From contig CAKMYZ010000016.1 in assembly GCA_929200255.1 (NCBI GenBank), positions 1 to 64,000 of the forward strand: a DNA stretch of 64,000 nt. The letters are read 5' to 3'. Numbering within the stretch: position 1 is the first letter of the stretch; each line of letters begins with the position of its first letter. The position numbers and the translations under genes are program-made. Source of the DNA: an uncultured Alphaproteobacteria bacterium (GTDB lineage Bacteria; Pseudomonadota; Alphaproteobacteria; Rhodobacterales; Rhodobacteraceae). The notes under the pieces were generated by a model. It saw only the letters and a list, made by a program, of their open reading frames with translations, was not told where the DNA came from and made no database searches. This document shows, piece by piece, positions 46,635 to 56,368 of the stretch.

Positions 46635-47621
46635 ATGGCGGACGGTGTGACTGACATGCAAGCGAAACCAACCGAGGACATCTCGGTCCGTGAAGTCTTT
46701 GGCATTGATAGTGATATGAAGATCAAGGGTTTTGCCGAACGCGGTGACCGGGTGCCCGAGATCGACAGCACATATAAATTCGATCCGGACACGACTTTGG
46801 CCATCCTTGCCGGCTTCGGCTACAACCGCCGTGTGATGATCCAAGGCTATCATGGCACAGGTAAATCAACCCATATCGAGCAGGTTGCGGCGCGTTTGAA
46901 CTGGCCTTGCGTACGGGTGAACCTGGATAGCCACATCAGCCGGATTGACCTGATTGGTAAGGATGCGATCAAACTGCGCGACGGCGTACAGGTCACCGAG
47001 TTCCACGAAGGCATCCTGCCCTGGGCCCTGCGCAACCCGGTTGCGATTGTCTTTGACGAATACGACGCTGGTCGTGCTGACGTCATGTTCGTGATCCAAC
47101 GCGTGCTGGAAACCGACGGTAAGCTGACGCTGATGGATCAAAATGAAATCATCACGCCGAACCCCCACTTCCGCTTGTTTGCCACTGCGAACACGGTTGG
47201 ATTGGGTGATACAACGGGCCTCTACCACGGCACGCAGCAGATCAACCAGGCACAGATGGACCGTTGGTCGCTTGTCGCAACGCTGAATTACCTCAGCCAT
47301 GACGCTGAAACGGCGATCATCCTGTCGAAGTCACCGCATTTCAACACAGAGAAGGGCCGCAAGTCGATCAGCCAGATGGTGACTGTCGCCGATCTGACCC
47401 GAACCGCCTTTATGAATGGTGATCTGTCTACCGTGATGTCGCCGCGGACCGTGCTGGCCTGGGCAGAGAATGCACGGATTTTCCAGGATGTGGGCTATGC
47501 CTTCCGGCTGTCGTTCCTGAATAAATGCGATGAGCTTGAGCGTCAGACGGTTGCTGAATTCTACCAACGCTGTTTCGACGAAGAGCTGCCGGAAAGTGCT
47601 GCGAGCCTGAGCCTCGGTTAG
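46635..47621 (+). CDS. cobS: Aerobic cobaltochelatase subunit CobS
   Basis: 328 residues from the ATG at 46635; an alternative ATG is seven codons further in. AAA+ ATPase of the CobN-CobS-CobT complex that inserts cobalt into hydrogenobyrinate a,c-diamide. N-terminal [12 protein letters not shown] is typical. Walker A is GYHGTGKST (71-79), Walker [12 protein letters not shown], sensor region [20 protein letters not shown], and ends near [20 protein letters not shown]. cobT follows after one small gene; cobN is outside the window. Confidence 0.96.
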   Translation: MADGVTDMQAKPTEDISVREVFGIDSDMKIKGFAERGDRVPEIDSTYKFDPDTTLAILAGFGYNRRVMIQGYHGTGKSTHIEQVAARLNWPCVRVNLDSHISRIDLIGKDAIKLRDGVQVTEFHEGILPWALRNPVAIVFDEYDAGRADVMFVIQRVLETDGKLTLMDQNEIITPNPHFRLFATANTVGLGDTTGLYHGTQQINQAQMDRWSLVATLNYLSHDAETAIILSKSPHFNTEKGRKSISQMVTVADLTRTAFMNGDLSTVMSPRTVLAWAENARIFQDVGYAFRLSFLNKCDELERQTVAEFYQRCFDEELPESAASLSLG

Positions 47622-47757
47622 TCGCCCGCGCGGAAGTTACCTTACACAATCGCGCAAAAAGAATCGCATTGTTCACGAATTTCCCGGGGTTTGCCACATT
47701 CCGGTCCGTTTTCTAGTGATGATACCCGCAACCGCACAGCGAATACCGGAGTCCGCC

Positions 47758-48123
47758 ATGAAAATGAATGTCGCCACGCAACTGCCCGAAGACTATGTCG
47801 TCAGCCATCAGGACCTGGCCGAAACAGCCGCCTCGCTGATTGCACATGCCCTGCTGCCGCTTTTTGCCGAGAACATGAGCGAAGACATCGCAAAGGCAAA
47901 TGTTGAAGGCATTGTGACAGAGCTGGCTTATCTGTTTGACGAAGGTGAGATCACCCTGGGCGGCAAAACATATCAGCCGCGCATCGCTTTTGTCGACGAG
48001 GCCGGCCAGATTTTACCCGGCGCCGCCGAACTGGTCACCATGCACGAGCTTGTTGGTGAACCGTTCAATATCTCACCTGATCTGGGGGTCACGTTTGAAG
48101 CCCCCGAATTGGCCGAAGAATAG
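47758..48123 (+). CDS. Small acidic protein between cobS and cobT
   Basis: 121 residues, no signal or membrane segment, strongly acidic (ends EAPELAEE). Central part AASLIAHALLPLFAENMSED and VEGIVTELAYLFDEGEITLG is helical and then beta. Good GGAG six bases before the ATG. I do not recognise the family. Its position inside the cobaltochelatase gene pair suggests a helper or a protein co-regulated with it, but nothing in the sequence proves this. Confidence 0.65.
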   Translation: MKMNVATQLPEDYVVSHQDLAETAASLIAHALLPLFAENMSEDIAKANVEGIVTELAYLFDEGEITLGGKTYQPRIAFVDEAGQILPGAAELVTMHELVGEPFNISPDLGVTFEAPELAEE

Positions 48124-48185
48124 CCACCAGCACTGGTCAATACCGTCTGGCGGTTCTAGTTTGATGGCATGCAGAGGACGCACAG

Positions 48186-50066
48186 ATGAGCAAGCCATCA
48201 GATAACCCCGCCGACCCATTCAAGAAGGCGTTGGCGGAAGCAACCAAAGTTATGGCGGATGACCCCGAATTGGCGGTCACCTATTCCGTCGACCCCGCGG
48301 GGCAGACGGCGGATACGATCCGCCTGCCGCAAGTATCACGCCGCATGACCCGTGATGAGGTGCTGCTGGCGCGCGGTACTGCGGATGCCTTTGCGCTGCG
48401 TCACAAGTTCCACGACCCCAAAGTCTCGGCGCGCTACATGCCGCAGGGTCAGATGGCACAGGATCTTTATGAGGCGATGGAAACCGCCCGGATCGAGGCC
48501 GTGGGCGCCGCATACATGCCCGGCACCGCAGGCAACATTGATGCCAAGATTGGGACCGAGGCGCGACGCAAGGGGTATGACCAGATCAGCCAGGCCTCTG
48601 ACGCGCCTTTGGCTGTGGCAGCAGGGTATTTGATCCGCCATCTGGCCACGGGCCGCAACCTGCCGGAAGGGGCGGAAAACGTGATGGAGCTGTGGCGCGG
48701 GTTCATTGAGGATCACTGCGGTGGCACACTTGAAAGCCTGGAAGATACGCTGAATGACCAACAGGCGTTTGCGAAACTGGCCCGCCAGTTGATCAGCGAC
48801 ATGGGCTATGGTGATCAACTGGGCGATGATCCTGACAGCCTTGATGAAGATCAGGAAGACGAAGCCGAAGAGGGCAGCAACGACGATCAGGAAGAACCCG
48901 ACAGCACCGGCGAGGACGACAGCGACGGCGAAGACGCCGAAGGCGCACCAGAGCAAAGCCAGGAGGACAGCCAAGACGCCAGCCAGGCCCAGGTCAGCAT
49001 GGATGATCAGGCCGACACCGAGATGGGCGAAGAGGCCGAGATGCCCGAAGGCGAAGCCCCACTCGAGCCGCCTGCCCCGCAACCTGTTTCGGATGCGGAC
49101 CCCGATTACCGTGTGTTCATTACCGATTTTGACGAAGAGATTTCTGCCGAGGATTTGGCTGAACCGGCTGAACTGGAACGCTTGCGGGCCTATCTTGACC
49201 AGCAATTGGAACCACTCAAAGGGGCCGTTTCACGACTGGCCAATAAGTTGCAGCGCCGCCTGCAGGCCCAGCAGAACCGGTCATGGGAATTTGACCGCGA
49301 AGAGGGTATTCTGGATGCAGGCCGTCTGGCCCGGATCGTTGCGTCGCCAACGACACCGCTATCATTCAAGGTCGAGAAGGACACCGATTTCCGCGACACC
49401 GTGGTGACGCTGCTGTTGGATAACTCCGGTTCCATGCGCGGACGCCCGATTTCCATCGCTGCGATTTGTGCGGATGTCATGGCGCGCACACTGGAACGCT
49501 GTGATGTGAAGGTGGAAATCCTGGGTTTTACCACCAAAGCCTGGAAAGGCGGCCAATCGCGTGAGAAATGGCTTGCGGCAGGCCGCGAGGCCACGCCCGG
49601 CCGCCTGAATGATCTGCGCCATATCATCTACAAATCCGCCGATGCCCCATGGCGGCGCACCCGCCCGAATTTGGGGCTGATGATGAAAGAGGGTCTGTTG
49701 AAGGAAAACATCGACGGCGAGGCGCTGGAATGGGCGCACCGTCGCATGGTGGCGCGTCAGGAACAACGCAAGGTCCTTATGGTAATCTCGGATGGTGCGC
49801 CGGTCGACGATTCCACCTTGTCGGTGAACCCCGCCAACTATCTGGAGAAGCACCTGCGCGATGTGATCGCCATGGTCGAGAAGCGCAAAGCAGTGGAACT
49901 GGTCGCAATTGGTATTGGCCACGATGTGACACGTTACTATGAACGTGCTGTGACCATCACGGATGTCGAACAGTTGGCAGGTGCGATGACGGAACAGCTC
50001 GCCAGCCTTTTTGACAGCGATCCGCGCAAGCGGGCGCGTGTGATGGGGATGCGCAAGGCAGGCTAG
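48186..50066 (+). CDS. cobT: Aerobic cobaltochelatase subunit CobT
   Basis: 626 residues. N-terminal helical domain, then a very acidic, low-complexity linker (about 210-305, with [18 protein letters not shown]), then a von Willebrand A domain whose MIDAS is DNSGSMRG (D412, S414, S416) with a later SDGAPVDD. CobT works with the AAA+ CobS to drive cobalt insertion by CobN, as ChlD/ChlI do for magnesium. The acidic linker may be a metal or protein contact. GAGG precedes the ATG. Confidence 0.96.
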   Translation: MSKPSDNPADPFKKALAEATKVMADDPELAVTYSVDPAGQTADTIRLPQVSRRMTRDEVLLARGTADAFALRHKFHDPKVSARYMPQGQMAQDLYEAMETARIEAVGAAYMPGTAGNIDAKIGTEARRKGYDQISQASDAPLAVAAGYLIRHLATGRNLPEGAENVMELWRGFIEDHCGGTLESLEDTLNDQQAFAKLARQLISDMGYGDQLGDDPDSLDEDQEDEAEEGSNDDQEEPDSTGEDDSDGEDAEGAPEQSQEDSQDASQAQVSMDDQADTEMGEEAEMPEGEAPLEPPAPQPVSDADPDYRVFITDFDEEISAEDLAEPAELERLRAYLDQQLEPLKGAVSRLANKLQRRLQAQQNRSWEFDREEGILDAGRLARIVASPTTPLSFKVEKDTDFRDTVVTLLLDNSGSMRGRPISIAAICADVMARTLERCDVKVEILGFTTKAWKGGQSREKWLAAGREATPGRLNDLRHIIYKSADAPWRRTRPNLGLMMKEGLLKENIDGEALEWAHRRMVARQEQRKVLMVISDGAPVDDSTLSVNPANYLEKHLRDVIAMVEKRKAVELVAIGIGHDVTRYYERAVTITDVEQLAGAMTEQLASLFDSDPRKRARVMGMRKAG

Positions 50067-50141
50067 ACCTCTGCCTTACCGCATCTGTTGGATGCCTTCG
50101 GCGGAAGTTTGATTGAACATAGAAAGTCAGGGAGTTTTCAT

Positions 50142-51923
50142 TTGTTTCAAACGTTTGAGGCGCAATCTTCGCCAGATCAGGGCCCACCACGTCTGAAGGC
50201 TTTGCGCGCTGAAATGGCCGCACGCGGTTTTGACGCCTTTCTGGTGCCCCGCGCCGACGCGCATCAGGGCGAATATGTCGCCCCGCGTGATGCCCGCCTT
50301 GAATGGCTGACGGGGTTTTCCGGTTCGGCCGGGTTCTGCGCCGTTCTGCCAGAGGTGGCGGGGGTCTTTATCGATGGACGCTACCGCGTACAGGTCCGTG
50401 CAGAGGTGGCGAGTGATTTTACGCCAGTGCATTGGCCAGAGATCCAACTGCCAGATTGGTTGCAAGAACAGTTACCGGGTGGTGTGGTTGCCTATGATCC
50501 GTGGTTGCATACAGTATCAGAGATTGCGGCCCTGCGTGAAAAACTCAGTGGTTTCACGCTGACCCCCACCGACAATCTGGTTGATGCGATCTGGCCTGAC
50601 CAACCGGCGCCACCGGATGCACCCTTCACGGCACATCCGCTGGAACAGGCAGGCGAATCCCATGCCGATAAGCGCGCGCGACTGGCGGATGCGATGGGCG
50701 AGGATGCCGTTGTCCTGACACTGCCCGATAGTATCGCCTGGCTTTTAAACATCCGCGGCACCGATATTGCCCGCAATCCCGTGCCGCAGGCTTTGGCCGT
50801 TTTGCATAAGACCGGCAAGGTGTCGCTGTTCTGCGGTGAGGGCAAGGCCACTGATGTCGCCGATCATCTGGGTGGGGACGTAGGCATCCACAACATGGCG
50901 GATTTCCTTGACGATCTTCAGGGCCTGACCGGGACAGTCCTGGTTGATGCAAAATCCAGCCCAGATATTGTCGTCACGACTTTGCGCGATGCGGGTTGTG
51001 ATGTCGTCCAAGGCAAGGATCCATGCATCCTGCCCAAGGCCTGCAAGAATCCCATCGAAATCGCAGGCGCCAAAGCTGCCCACGAACGTGACGCTGTGGC
51101 CATGGTGCGCTTTCTGGCCTGGCTTGATGCCAAGGCGCCAATAGGTGGGTTGACCGAGATTGACGTGGTCAAGGCGCTGGAGGACTTCCGCCGTCAGACC
51201 AACGCCTTGCGCGATATCAGTTTTGAGACGATCTGCGGGGCCGGGCCCAACGGGGCCATTGTCCACTATAGGGTAAGCGAAAAGACAAACCGCCCTGTCG
51301 TCCAAGGCGACCTTCTCTTGGTTGATAGTGGTGGCCAATATGTGGATGGCACCACAGATATCACCCGCACCATGGCAATCGGTGCCCCCACCGCAGAGCA
51401 TCGCGCCTGCTACACCCGCGTTTTGCAGGGCATGGTCGCGGTCAGCCGCATCCGCTTTCCAAAAGGTGTTGGCGGGCAGCATCTGGATGCGCTGGCCCGC
51501 GCGCCACTTTGGTTGGCGGGGCAAGATTACGACCATGGCACAGGCCACGGTGTTGGGAGTTATCTGAGCGTGCATGAGGGACCGCAGGGCATTTCCCGAC
51601 GCGCTGAGGTCGCACTTCAAACCGGCATGATCCTGTCCAATGAACCGGGCTATTATCGCGAAGGCGCCTTTGGCATTCGCATCGAAAATCTGATCGTGGT
51701 GGTTGACGCCCCTGCCCTACCCGGCGGTGATGACCGCGAGATGTTGTCGTTTGACACGCTGACCTATGTGCCTTTCGACCGGCGGCTTATTGATACCAAC
51801 CTGCTGACACAGGCGGAACGGGACTGGATTGATACCTATCACGCCGATACATTGGCACTTCTTGCGCCGCGATTGGATGAAGAGACCAGCAAGTGGCTGG
51901 CCGCAGCCTGCGCGCCACTTTGA
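50142..51923 (+). CDS. Xaa-Pro aminopeptidase (aminopeptidase P, M24B)
   Basis: 593 residues from a TTG at 50142 (GGGAG seven bases upstream), giving MFQTFEAQSS; an ATG start at 50088 has no good ribosome site. Long three-domain aminopeptidase P. N-terminal repeats (FDAFLVPRADAHQGEYVAPR, WLTGFSGSAGFCAVLP) and a pita-bread catalytic domain with two metal ions: LLVDSGGQYVDGTTDITRT (two Asp), HGTGHGVGSYLSVHEGP (His), ILSNEPGYY (Glu), GIRIENLIVV (Glu). It cleaves N-terminal residues before proline. Follows cobT by 75 bp and may be co-transcribed. Confidence 0.93.
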   Translation: MFQTFEAQSSPDQGPPRLKALRAEMAARGFDAFLVPRADAHQGEYVAPRDARLEWLTGFSGSAGFCAVLPEVAGVFIDGRYRVQVRAEVASDFTPVHWPEIQLPDWLQEQLPGGVVAYDPWLHTVSEIAALREKLSGFTLTPTDNLVDAIWPDQPAPPDAPFTAHPLEQAGESHADKRARLADAMGEDAVVLTLPDSIAWLLNIRGTDIARNPVPQALAVLHKTGKVSLFCGEGKATDVADHLGGDVGIHNMADFLDDLQGLTGTVLVDAKSSPDIVVTTLRDAGCDVVQGKDPCILPKACKNPIEIAGAKAAHERDAVAMVRFLAWLDAKAPIGGLTEIDVVKALEDFRRQTNALRDISFETICGAGPNGAIVHYRVSEKTNRPVVQGDLLLVDSGGQYVDGTTDITRTMAIGAPTAEHRACYTRVLQGMVAVSRIRFPKGVGGQHLDALARAPLWLAGQDYDHGTGHGVGSYLSVHEGPQGISRRAEVALQTGMILSNEPGYYREGAFGIRIENLIVVVDAPALPGGDDREMLSFDTLTYVPFDRRLIDTNLLTQAERDWIDTYHADTLALLAPRLDEETSKWLAAACAPL

Positions 51924-51979
51924 CATAGGGCTGTCATTGAGAACACCCGCAGCATAACAACGGCGCCGAGGAATTGACC

Positions 51980-52321
51980 ATGGCCGACCACATCAAAATC
52001 CGCCCGGCGACGGGGACATGGGTTGTCCGGGCCGCCGGTGCCGTGCTGGGCGAAAGCACCAATGCGCTGGAACTGACCGAAGGGGACTATCCACCGGTGA
52101 TTTATTTTCCCCGCTCTGATCTGGCTATGACCTTTCTCGAACCAACCGATACAACCTCGACCTGCCCCTACAAAGGCGAGGCGAATTTCTTTGCGATTGT
52201 CGCCAAAAGCGGGCCCTTGGACAACGCCGCCTGGTCCTACGAACACCCTTTAGAGAGTGTTGCCGCGATCAAAGGTCATCTTGCGTTCTATGCTGACAAA
52301 GTCACCGTCGAGCAGGTCTAA
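51980..52321 (+). CDS. DUF427 domain protein
   Basis: 113 residues from the second ATG (ADHIKIRPATG), after GAGGA. Matches the DUF427 pattern: WVVRAAGAVLGESTNALELT, YPPVIYFPRSDLAMTFLEPT, TSTCPYKGEANFFAIV, AAWSYEHPLESVAAIKGHLA, FYADKV. Function unknown. It ends three bases before the convergent ClC gene, and follows the aminopeptidase P gene by 56 bp. Confidence 0.9.
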   Translation: MADHIKIRPATGTWVVRAAGAVLGESTNALELTEGDYPPVIYFPRSDLAMTFLEPTDTTSTCPYKGEANFFAIVAKSGPLDNAAWSYEHPLESVAAIKGHLAFYADKVTVEQV

Positions 52322-52324
52322 TCG

Positions 52325-54013
52325 TCAGGAATGTTCTTCTGCCGCTGTCTCGGACAATGCCCGGTTCATCGCACGCAATGCATCGACTTCATACAATGCA
52401 CCCAGCAGCTCCGCCCCGCTATCGTCATGTGTGGCGTGAACGACGGGGATCAATCTTGGTCTGTCACGCTCAAACAGCGGCATCGCTTGTTCCAGCGACG
52501 CGTTGCGGTCCAGACAAATACCTTCGCGGATCAATGCGCGGCATTCTTCCTCCAGCGTCGATTGGCGCCCGTCAATCGGATGCATGATCCCGGCCACTTT
52601 GATCGTGGCCAGCAAATAGGCCTGCGGACCAGCGGCAAGATGTACGTTTCGCCGTTCCAACTGTGTCAGAAAGAATGATCTATCCACCAAGCGCGAAGAG
52701 ATTGCACTGGACAGAGATACCGCCACCATAACGGCCAGACCAGTTTGCCAGTCGCCCGTCAATTCAAACACGATCAGCGTGGTCGATATCGGCGCACCCA
52801 GGACCGCTGCGGCAACCGCACCCATACCTGCCAAAGCATAAAGCGTGCCCTCACCAGAGACATTGGGAAAAATCGCCGTGGCGATGATACCAAAAGCAAG
52901 CCCCGTCAGCGCACCAACCATCAGCGACGGCGAAAACACCCCGCCCCCCATACGCCCACCCATGGTGATGGCCACGGCCACCACTTTGAGAATGACAAAG
53001 ACGATAGCCTCGTGCAGCAACAGCTCACCAGTGAGGGCGGCAGATGTCGTCTCATATCCGACGCCGATGATATGCGGCCACCAGATTGCCAGCCCGCCCA
53101 GCATTGCGCCTGCAACGGCGGGGCGCAGGAAACGCGGCATACCGGTTTCATCCTGGACATAAGACCCAAAGTCGTCAGCCAGAAAGATGGCTTTCATCAA
53201 GGCAACGGCAACGATGCCGCAAACGATGCCAAGGATAATAAATGCCGGGAGCTCAACATAGAATTGCAGCGCGTTCTGCACCGGCAAAACAAACTCTGTC
53301 ACATCGCCGAAAACAAGGCGGTTGATGACTGTGCCCACGGCTGAGGCAATCACGATGGGTGCAAATGCGTGTACAGCAAAATGGCGCAGCACGACCTCAA
53401 GCGCGAACAGCGCACCGGCAATAGGGGCGTTGAAACTGGCAGAAACCGCTGCCGCAACAGCGCAGCCCAGCAAATCGCGCCCGGTGATCCCATTTGCGTT
53501 AATCCAACGACACACCGCCGTGGAAATGACCGCAGCAAGATGGACTACAGGCCCCTCTCGCCCACTGGACCCGCCCGTGGACAGGGTGATCATTGACGCA
53601 GAAGCCGAGGCTAGACCGCGCCGCACCTCGACCCGGCCCTCGGCAAGGGCGGCCCCTTCGATGACATCCGCCACCGACCGCACACGCCCATCATCGGTAA
53701 ACCGGTCCAGAATGACACCAACAATCAAACCGCCACAGATGGGAATGATCAGGATCTGGTACCAGGCAAGCCCCGCCGCAAACGAATGCAGGGTCAGAAC
53801 ATCATCCGTACCGTAGGCGGTCGTCTGCAACAGATAAATGCCAAGGCGAAACAGAACGGCAGCAAGGCCTGCACCAATGCCAATGGCAAGCGCTATGAAC
53901 CAGAACTGGATTTGGTTGGGGCCATGGGTTTTCATGACCCGTGCGGCGTCTTTGCAAGCCGTCGTTGCATCAGCAAATCTTTGCTGTAGCAGCGCTTTGA
54001 CTGGCTTACCCAT
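52325..54013 (-). CDS. ClC-type chloride channel/transporter with C-terminal CBS region
   Basis: 562 residues from MGKPVKALLQQRF; an open frame further upstream to 54316 lacks a start site. Eighteen or so membrane helices. Ion-pathway motifs: STGGSSGREGPVVHLAA (gating glutamate of GREGP), GGRMGGGVFSPSLMVGA and the later ALAGMGAVAAAVLGAP. C-terminal about 440-550 looks like a CBS pair (VAGIMHPIDGRQSTLEEECR, AMPLFERDRPRLIPVVHATH). The external gating Glu is the usual mark of the H+/Cl- exchangers. No neighbours hint at its task. Confidence 0.92.
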   Translation of the reverse strand: MGKPVKALLQQRFADATTACKDAARVMKTHGPNQIQFWFIALAIGIGAGLAAVLFRLGIYLLQTTAYGTDDVLTLHSFAAGLAWYQILIIPICGGLIVGVILDRFTDDGRVRSVADVIEGAALAEGRVEVRRGLASASASMITLSTGGSSGREGPVVHLAAVISTAVCRWINANGITGRDLLGCAVAAAVSASFNAPIAGALFALEVVLRHFAVHAFAPIVIASAVGTVINRLVFGDVTEFVLPVQNALQFYVELPAFIILGIVCGIVAVALMKAIFLADDFGSYVQDETGMPRFLRPAVAGAMLGGLAIWWPHIIGVGYETTSAALTGELLLHEAIVFVILKVVAVAITMGGRMGGGVFSPSLMVGALTGLAFGIIATAIFPNVSGEGTLYALAGMGAVAAAVLGAPISTTLIVFELTGDWQTGLAVMVAVSLSSAISSRLVDRSFFLTQLERRNVHLAAGPQAYLLATIKVAGIMHPIDGRQSTLEEECRALIREGICLDRNASLEQAMPLFERDRPRLIPVVHATHDDSGAELLGALYEVDALRAMNRALSETAAEEHS

Positions 54014-54451
54014 TCGGTTTGCTTTCCGCCTCGGACACGATAAGGCCGCACGCCCCGTCTGAGCCGCGCAACTCGTATCCTTCTCTATGTCAAGACATGG
54101 GCACATCCAAGCCAATACTGCGGCGATCCAATGCCGCCAGACAACGTCTTGCGTCCCGTCCGAAGCGTCAAACCGACAAAAATGAGCGTATATTCGACGG
54201 CCAGACTCGAAAAAGAAACAACCTTTGCGCGAATCGCTAAATTGCACCGCCAAGGAAAGGAGAATTTTTCCCTTATTTTTCTCTTCGGCAGGGCCTGTGA
54301 AGTATTTCGAAAGCACCGTGGAATAAGGGCGTTAAGGCAAATACCTAGAGTTTTTTAAGTATTTTTACACCCTTAGCCCATGAGTTTCACGAACAACTCC
54401 TGATAGTTAGGTCAGTAAATATGACATACTTTGGGATAGGTTGCGGGATTC

Positions 54452-54556
54452 ATGGCCAAACTGTTACGTAAGGGCAAGAGACGTGTAGTGTCTCCCATTT
54501 CACGAGTACCGAGAGTGATGCGCAAGCGGACCTCGCAGTTACCAAGGTCACTTTAG
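54452..54556 (+). CDS. Possible 34-residue basic micro-protein
   Basis: MAKLLRKGKRRVVSPISRVP, then RVMRKRTSQLPRSL and TAG. Twelve of 34 residues are Arg or Lys, with no acidic residue. The ribosome site is weak (GGTTGCGGG). It lies upstream of a hairpin and a strong terminator. It could be a nucleic acid-binding peptide or just part of an RNA. Confidence 0.35.
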   Translation: MAKLLRKGKRRVVSPISRVPRVMRKRTSQLPRSL

Positions 54557-54580
54557 CAATAAGGTGGTCTTAAATGAACG

Positions 54581-54612
54581 ATGTATCGAGGAGGTGAGTG
54601 GCCGAGATACAT
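54581..54612 (+). ncRNA. Hairpin with a purine-rich GGAGG loop, possible sRNA element
   Basis: Stem ATGTATC (54581-54587) and GATACAT (54606-54612); the 18-base loop contains GAGGAGGTGAG, a Shine-Dalgarno-like sequence. About 35 bp further on is the terminator. The 5' end of the transcript cannot be located. Confidence 0.35.
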
Positions 54613-54647
54613 GGTAAAGAGTGGGCTGAGTAACCGGTGTAAGTTCA

Positions 54648-54678
54648 GGGCGTCGCGATTGTTGCGACGCCCATTTTT
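54648..54678 (+). terminator. Rho-independent terminator, plus strand
   Basis: GGGCGTCGC (54648-54656), loop GATTGTT, GCGACGCCC (54664-54672), then A and five T. The T run makes it act on rightward transcripts. No annotated plus-strand gene ends here, which implies an unannotated transcript in 54360-54650. Confidence 0.8.
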
Positions 54679-54682
54679 GTTC

Positions 54683-56332
54683 TTAGATTTTGATCAGTGC
54701 GCGGGCCGCTTCGCGCGCCGCATCGGTCACTTTGTCGCCGGACAGCATTCGGGCGATTTCATCAATACGGGCATTCGCATCAAGCGCGACAACAGTTGAT
54801 GTCGTCGATTGGGCATCCTGATGCTTTTCCACCCGCCAGTGATGCCGCCCAAGGGCCGCAACCTGCGGTGAATGTGTCACCACCAGCACCTGCCCCTCTG
54901 TTGCCAGTTCCGCCAAGCGCCGCCCAACGGCATCGGCCGTTGCCCCCCCAACCCCACGATCAATTTCGTCAAAGATCATGGTCAGGCCCTGGCTCGCCTG
55001 GGTCAGGCAAACCTTCAGCGCCAAAAGAAAACGGCTCAACTCCCCGCCCGAAGCAATCTTGTTCAGCGGACCGGCGGGCGCGCCGGGGTTTGTCGCCACG
55101 GTAAAGGCGACATCGTCACGACCTTCTGGCCCCGCATCAGCGGCAGTCATCGTCGTGGCAAAGACGGCACGCTCCATCTTCAACGGCGCCAACTCACCAG
55201 CCATTGCTGCATCTAGCGCTTTGGCAGCCTTGGCCCGCCTTTTGTGAATATCCAACGCAGCAGCGTCATAGGATGTCTGTGCCGCCGATACCGCCTCACG
55301 TAAATGATCCAAATCCCGCGCCCCATCGTCGAGCACCGCAAGCCGCCCGCGCAACTCATCTGCGAACTGGCGCAGATCATCAGGCAGCACATTGTGTTTG
55401 CGGGCCAAACCACGGATCGCGAACAGCCGCTCCTCGGCCTCTTCCAACTCGGATGTGTTGAACGACAACGCGTCCAGACAATCAGCGACACCGCGCTGCG
55501 CCTCATCAAGGGTCAGCATCGCCTGTTCAATTGACGCCAGCGGCGCATCCAGCCGCCCTTCTGCCTGCCCGGCAACTCCCTGCAACCAACGCAATGCATC
55601 GCTTGCCATGCCTTCGGCACCGCCCATGCCAAGAGCCTCTGCCGCTTTGCCGATATCTGCACGGATCTTCTCGGCGGCCTGCATCAGGCGGCGTTGGGTG
55701 TCCAAGGTGGCCTCTTCGCCTGCCTCAGGGGCCAGCGCGTCAAGCTCCGCTACTGCGTGCCGTAAGAAATCTTCTTCGGATTTTGCCTCTGCAATTCTGG
55801 CCTCTGTCGCCGCCAGGTTACGGCGGGCCGTTGCCATCGCGTGCCAAGCGCCGCGCACCCGATCCAGTTCGACCTCCAATCCAGCATAAGTATCCAGCAT
55901 CTGCCGATGCCCACGCGGGTTCAGCAACTCACGATCATCATGTTGGCCATGCAATTCAACAAGCGTCTCTGACAGGTTGCGCAGAACCTCTCCACTGACC
56001 CGCCTGTCATTGACCCACGCCGTCTTGCGCCCGTCACGTACATTCACACGACGCAAGATCAGTTCATCCTCGATGGCAATGCCGGCCTCTTGCAGAATGG
56101 CGATGGCCGGATGTGATGCGGGCAGATCGAACCAAGCCGTCACTTCGCCCTGATCGGCCCCCTGGCGCACGAGGTCTGCGCGACCCCGCCATCCCAACAC
56201 AAACCCTAACGCATCCAGCAAAATGGATTTGCCGGCCCCGGTTTCCCCGGTCAGCACGTTCAATCCCGGCTGAAACGCCAGTTCCAGCCGGTCGACAATC
56301 AACATTTCGCGGATATCTAAACCACGTAGCAT
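54683..56332 (-). CDS. recN: DNA repair protein RecN
   Basis: 549 residues from MLRGLDIREM. SMC-like ATPase of double-strand break repair. Walker A LTGETGAGKSILLDALGF near residue 32, long coiled-coil arms in the middle (about 150-370), then signature SGGELSRFLLALKVC and Walker B MIFDEIDRGVGG, followed by VLVVTHSPQVAALGRHHWRV. It ends five bases past the plus-strand terminator, inside a minus-strand cluster with bamD. Confidence 0.97.
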   Translation of the reverse strand: MLRGLDIREMLIVDRLELAFQPGLNVLTGETGAGKSILLDALGFVLGWRGRADLVRQGADQGEVTAWFDLPASHPAIAILQEAGIAIEDELILRRVNVRDGRKTAWVNDRRVSGEVLRNLSETLVELHGQHDDRELLNPRGHRQMLDTYAGLEVELDRVRGAWHAMATARRNLAATEARIAEAKSEEDFLRHAVAELDALAPEAGEEATLDTQRRLMQAAEKIRADIGKAAEALGMGGAEGMASDALRWLQGVAGQAEGRLDAPLASIEQAMLTLDEAQRGVADCLDALSFNTSELEEAEERLFAIRGLARKHNVLPDDLRQFADELRGRLAVLDDGARDLDHLREAVSAAQTSYDAAALDIHKRRAKAAKALDAAMAGELAPLKMERAVFATTMTAADAGPEGRDDVAFTVATNPGAPAGPLNKIASGGELSRFLLALKVCLTQASQGLTMIFDEIDRGVGGATADAVGRRLAELATEGQVLVVTHSPQVAALGRHHWRVEKHQDAQSTTSTVVALDANARIDEIARMLSGDKVTDAAREAARALIKI

Positions 56333-56368
56333 CGGTTTGCCCAACGGGCGGGGTTGCCCCCGCGTGGA

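Larger units (their letters stand above)
54014..54682. other. Gene-poor region, likely small RNA/micro-ORF locus
   Basis: About 670 bp between divergent clc and the end of recN. It is AT-richer than its surroundings around 54181-54450. It holds a micro-ORF (54452-54556), a hairpin (54581-54612) and a plus-strand terminator (54648-54678). No large gene can be supported. Confidence 0.6.

Noticed and set aside
54014-54316. 101-residue upstream extension of the ClC gene
   Set aside because: No ribosome site, odd composition, and the family start matches 54013.
54648-54678. Terminator assigned to recN
   Set aside because: On the minus strand the stem is followed by TGAACTT, not a T run; the T run is on the plus-strand side.
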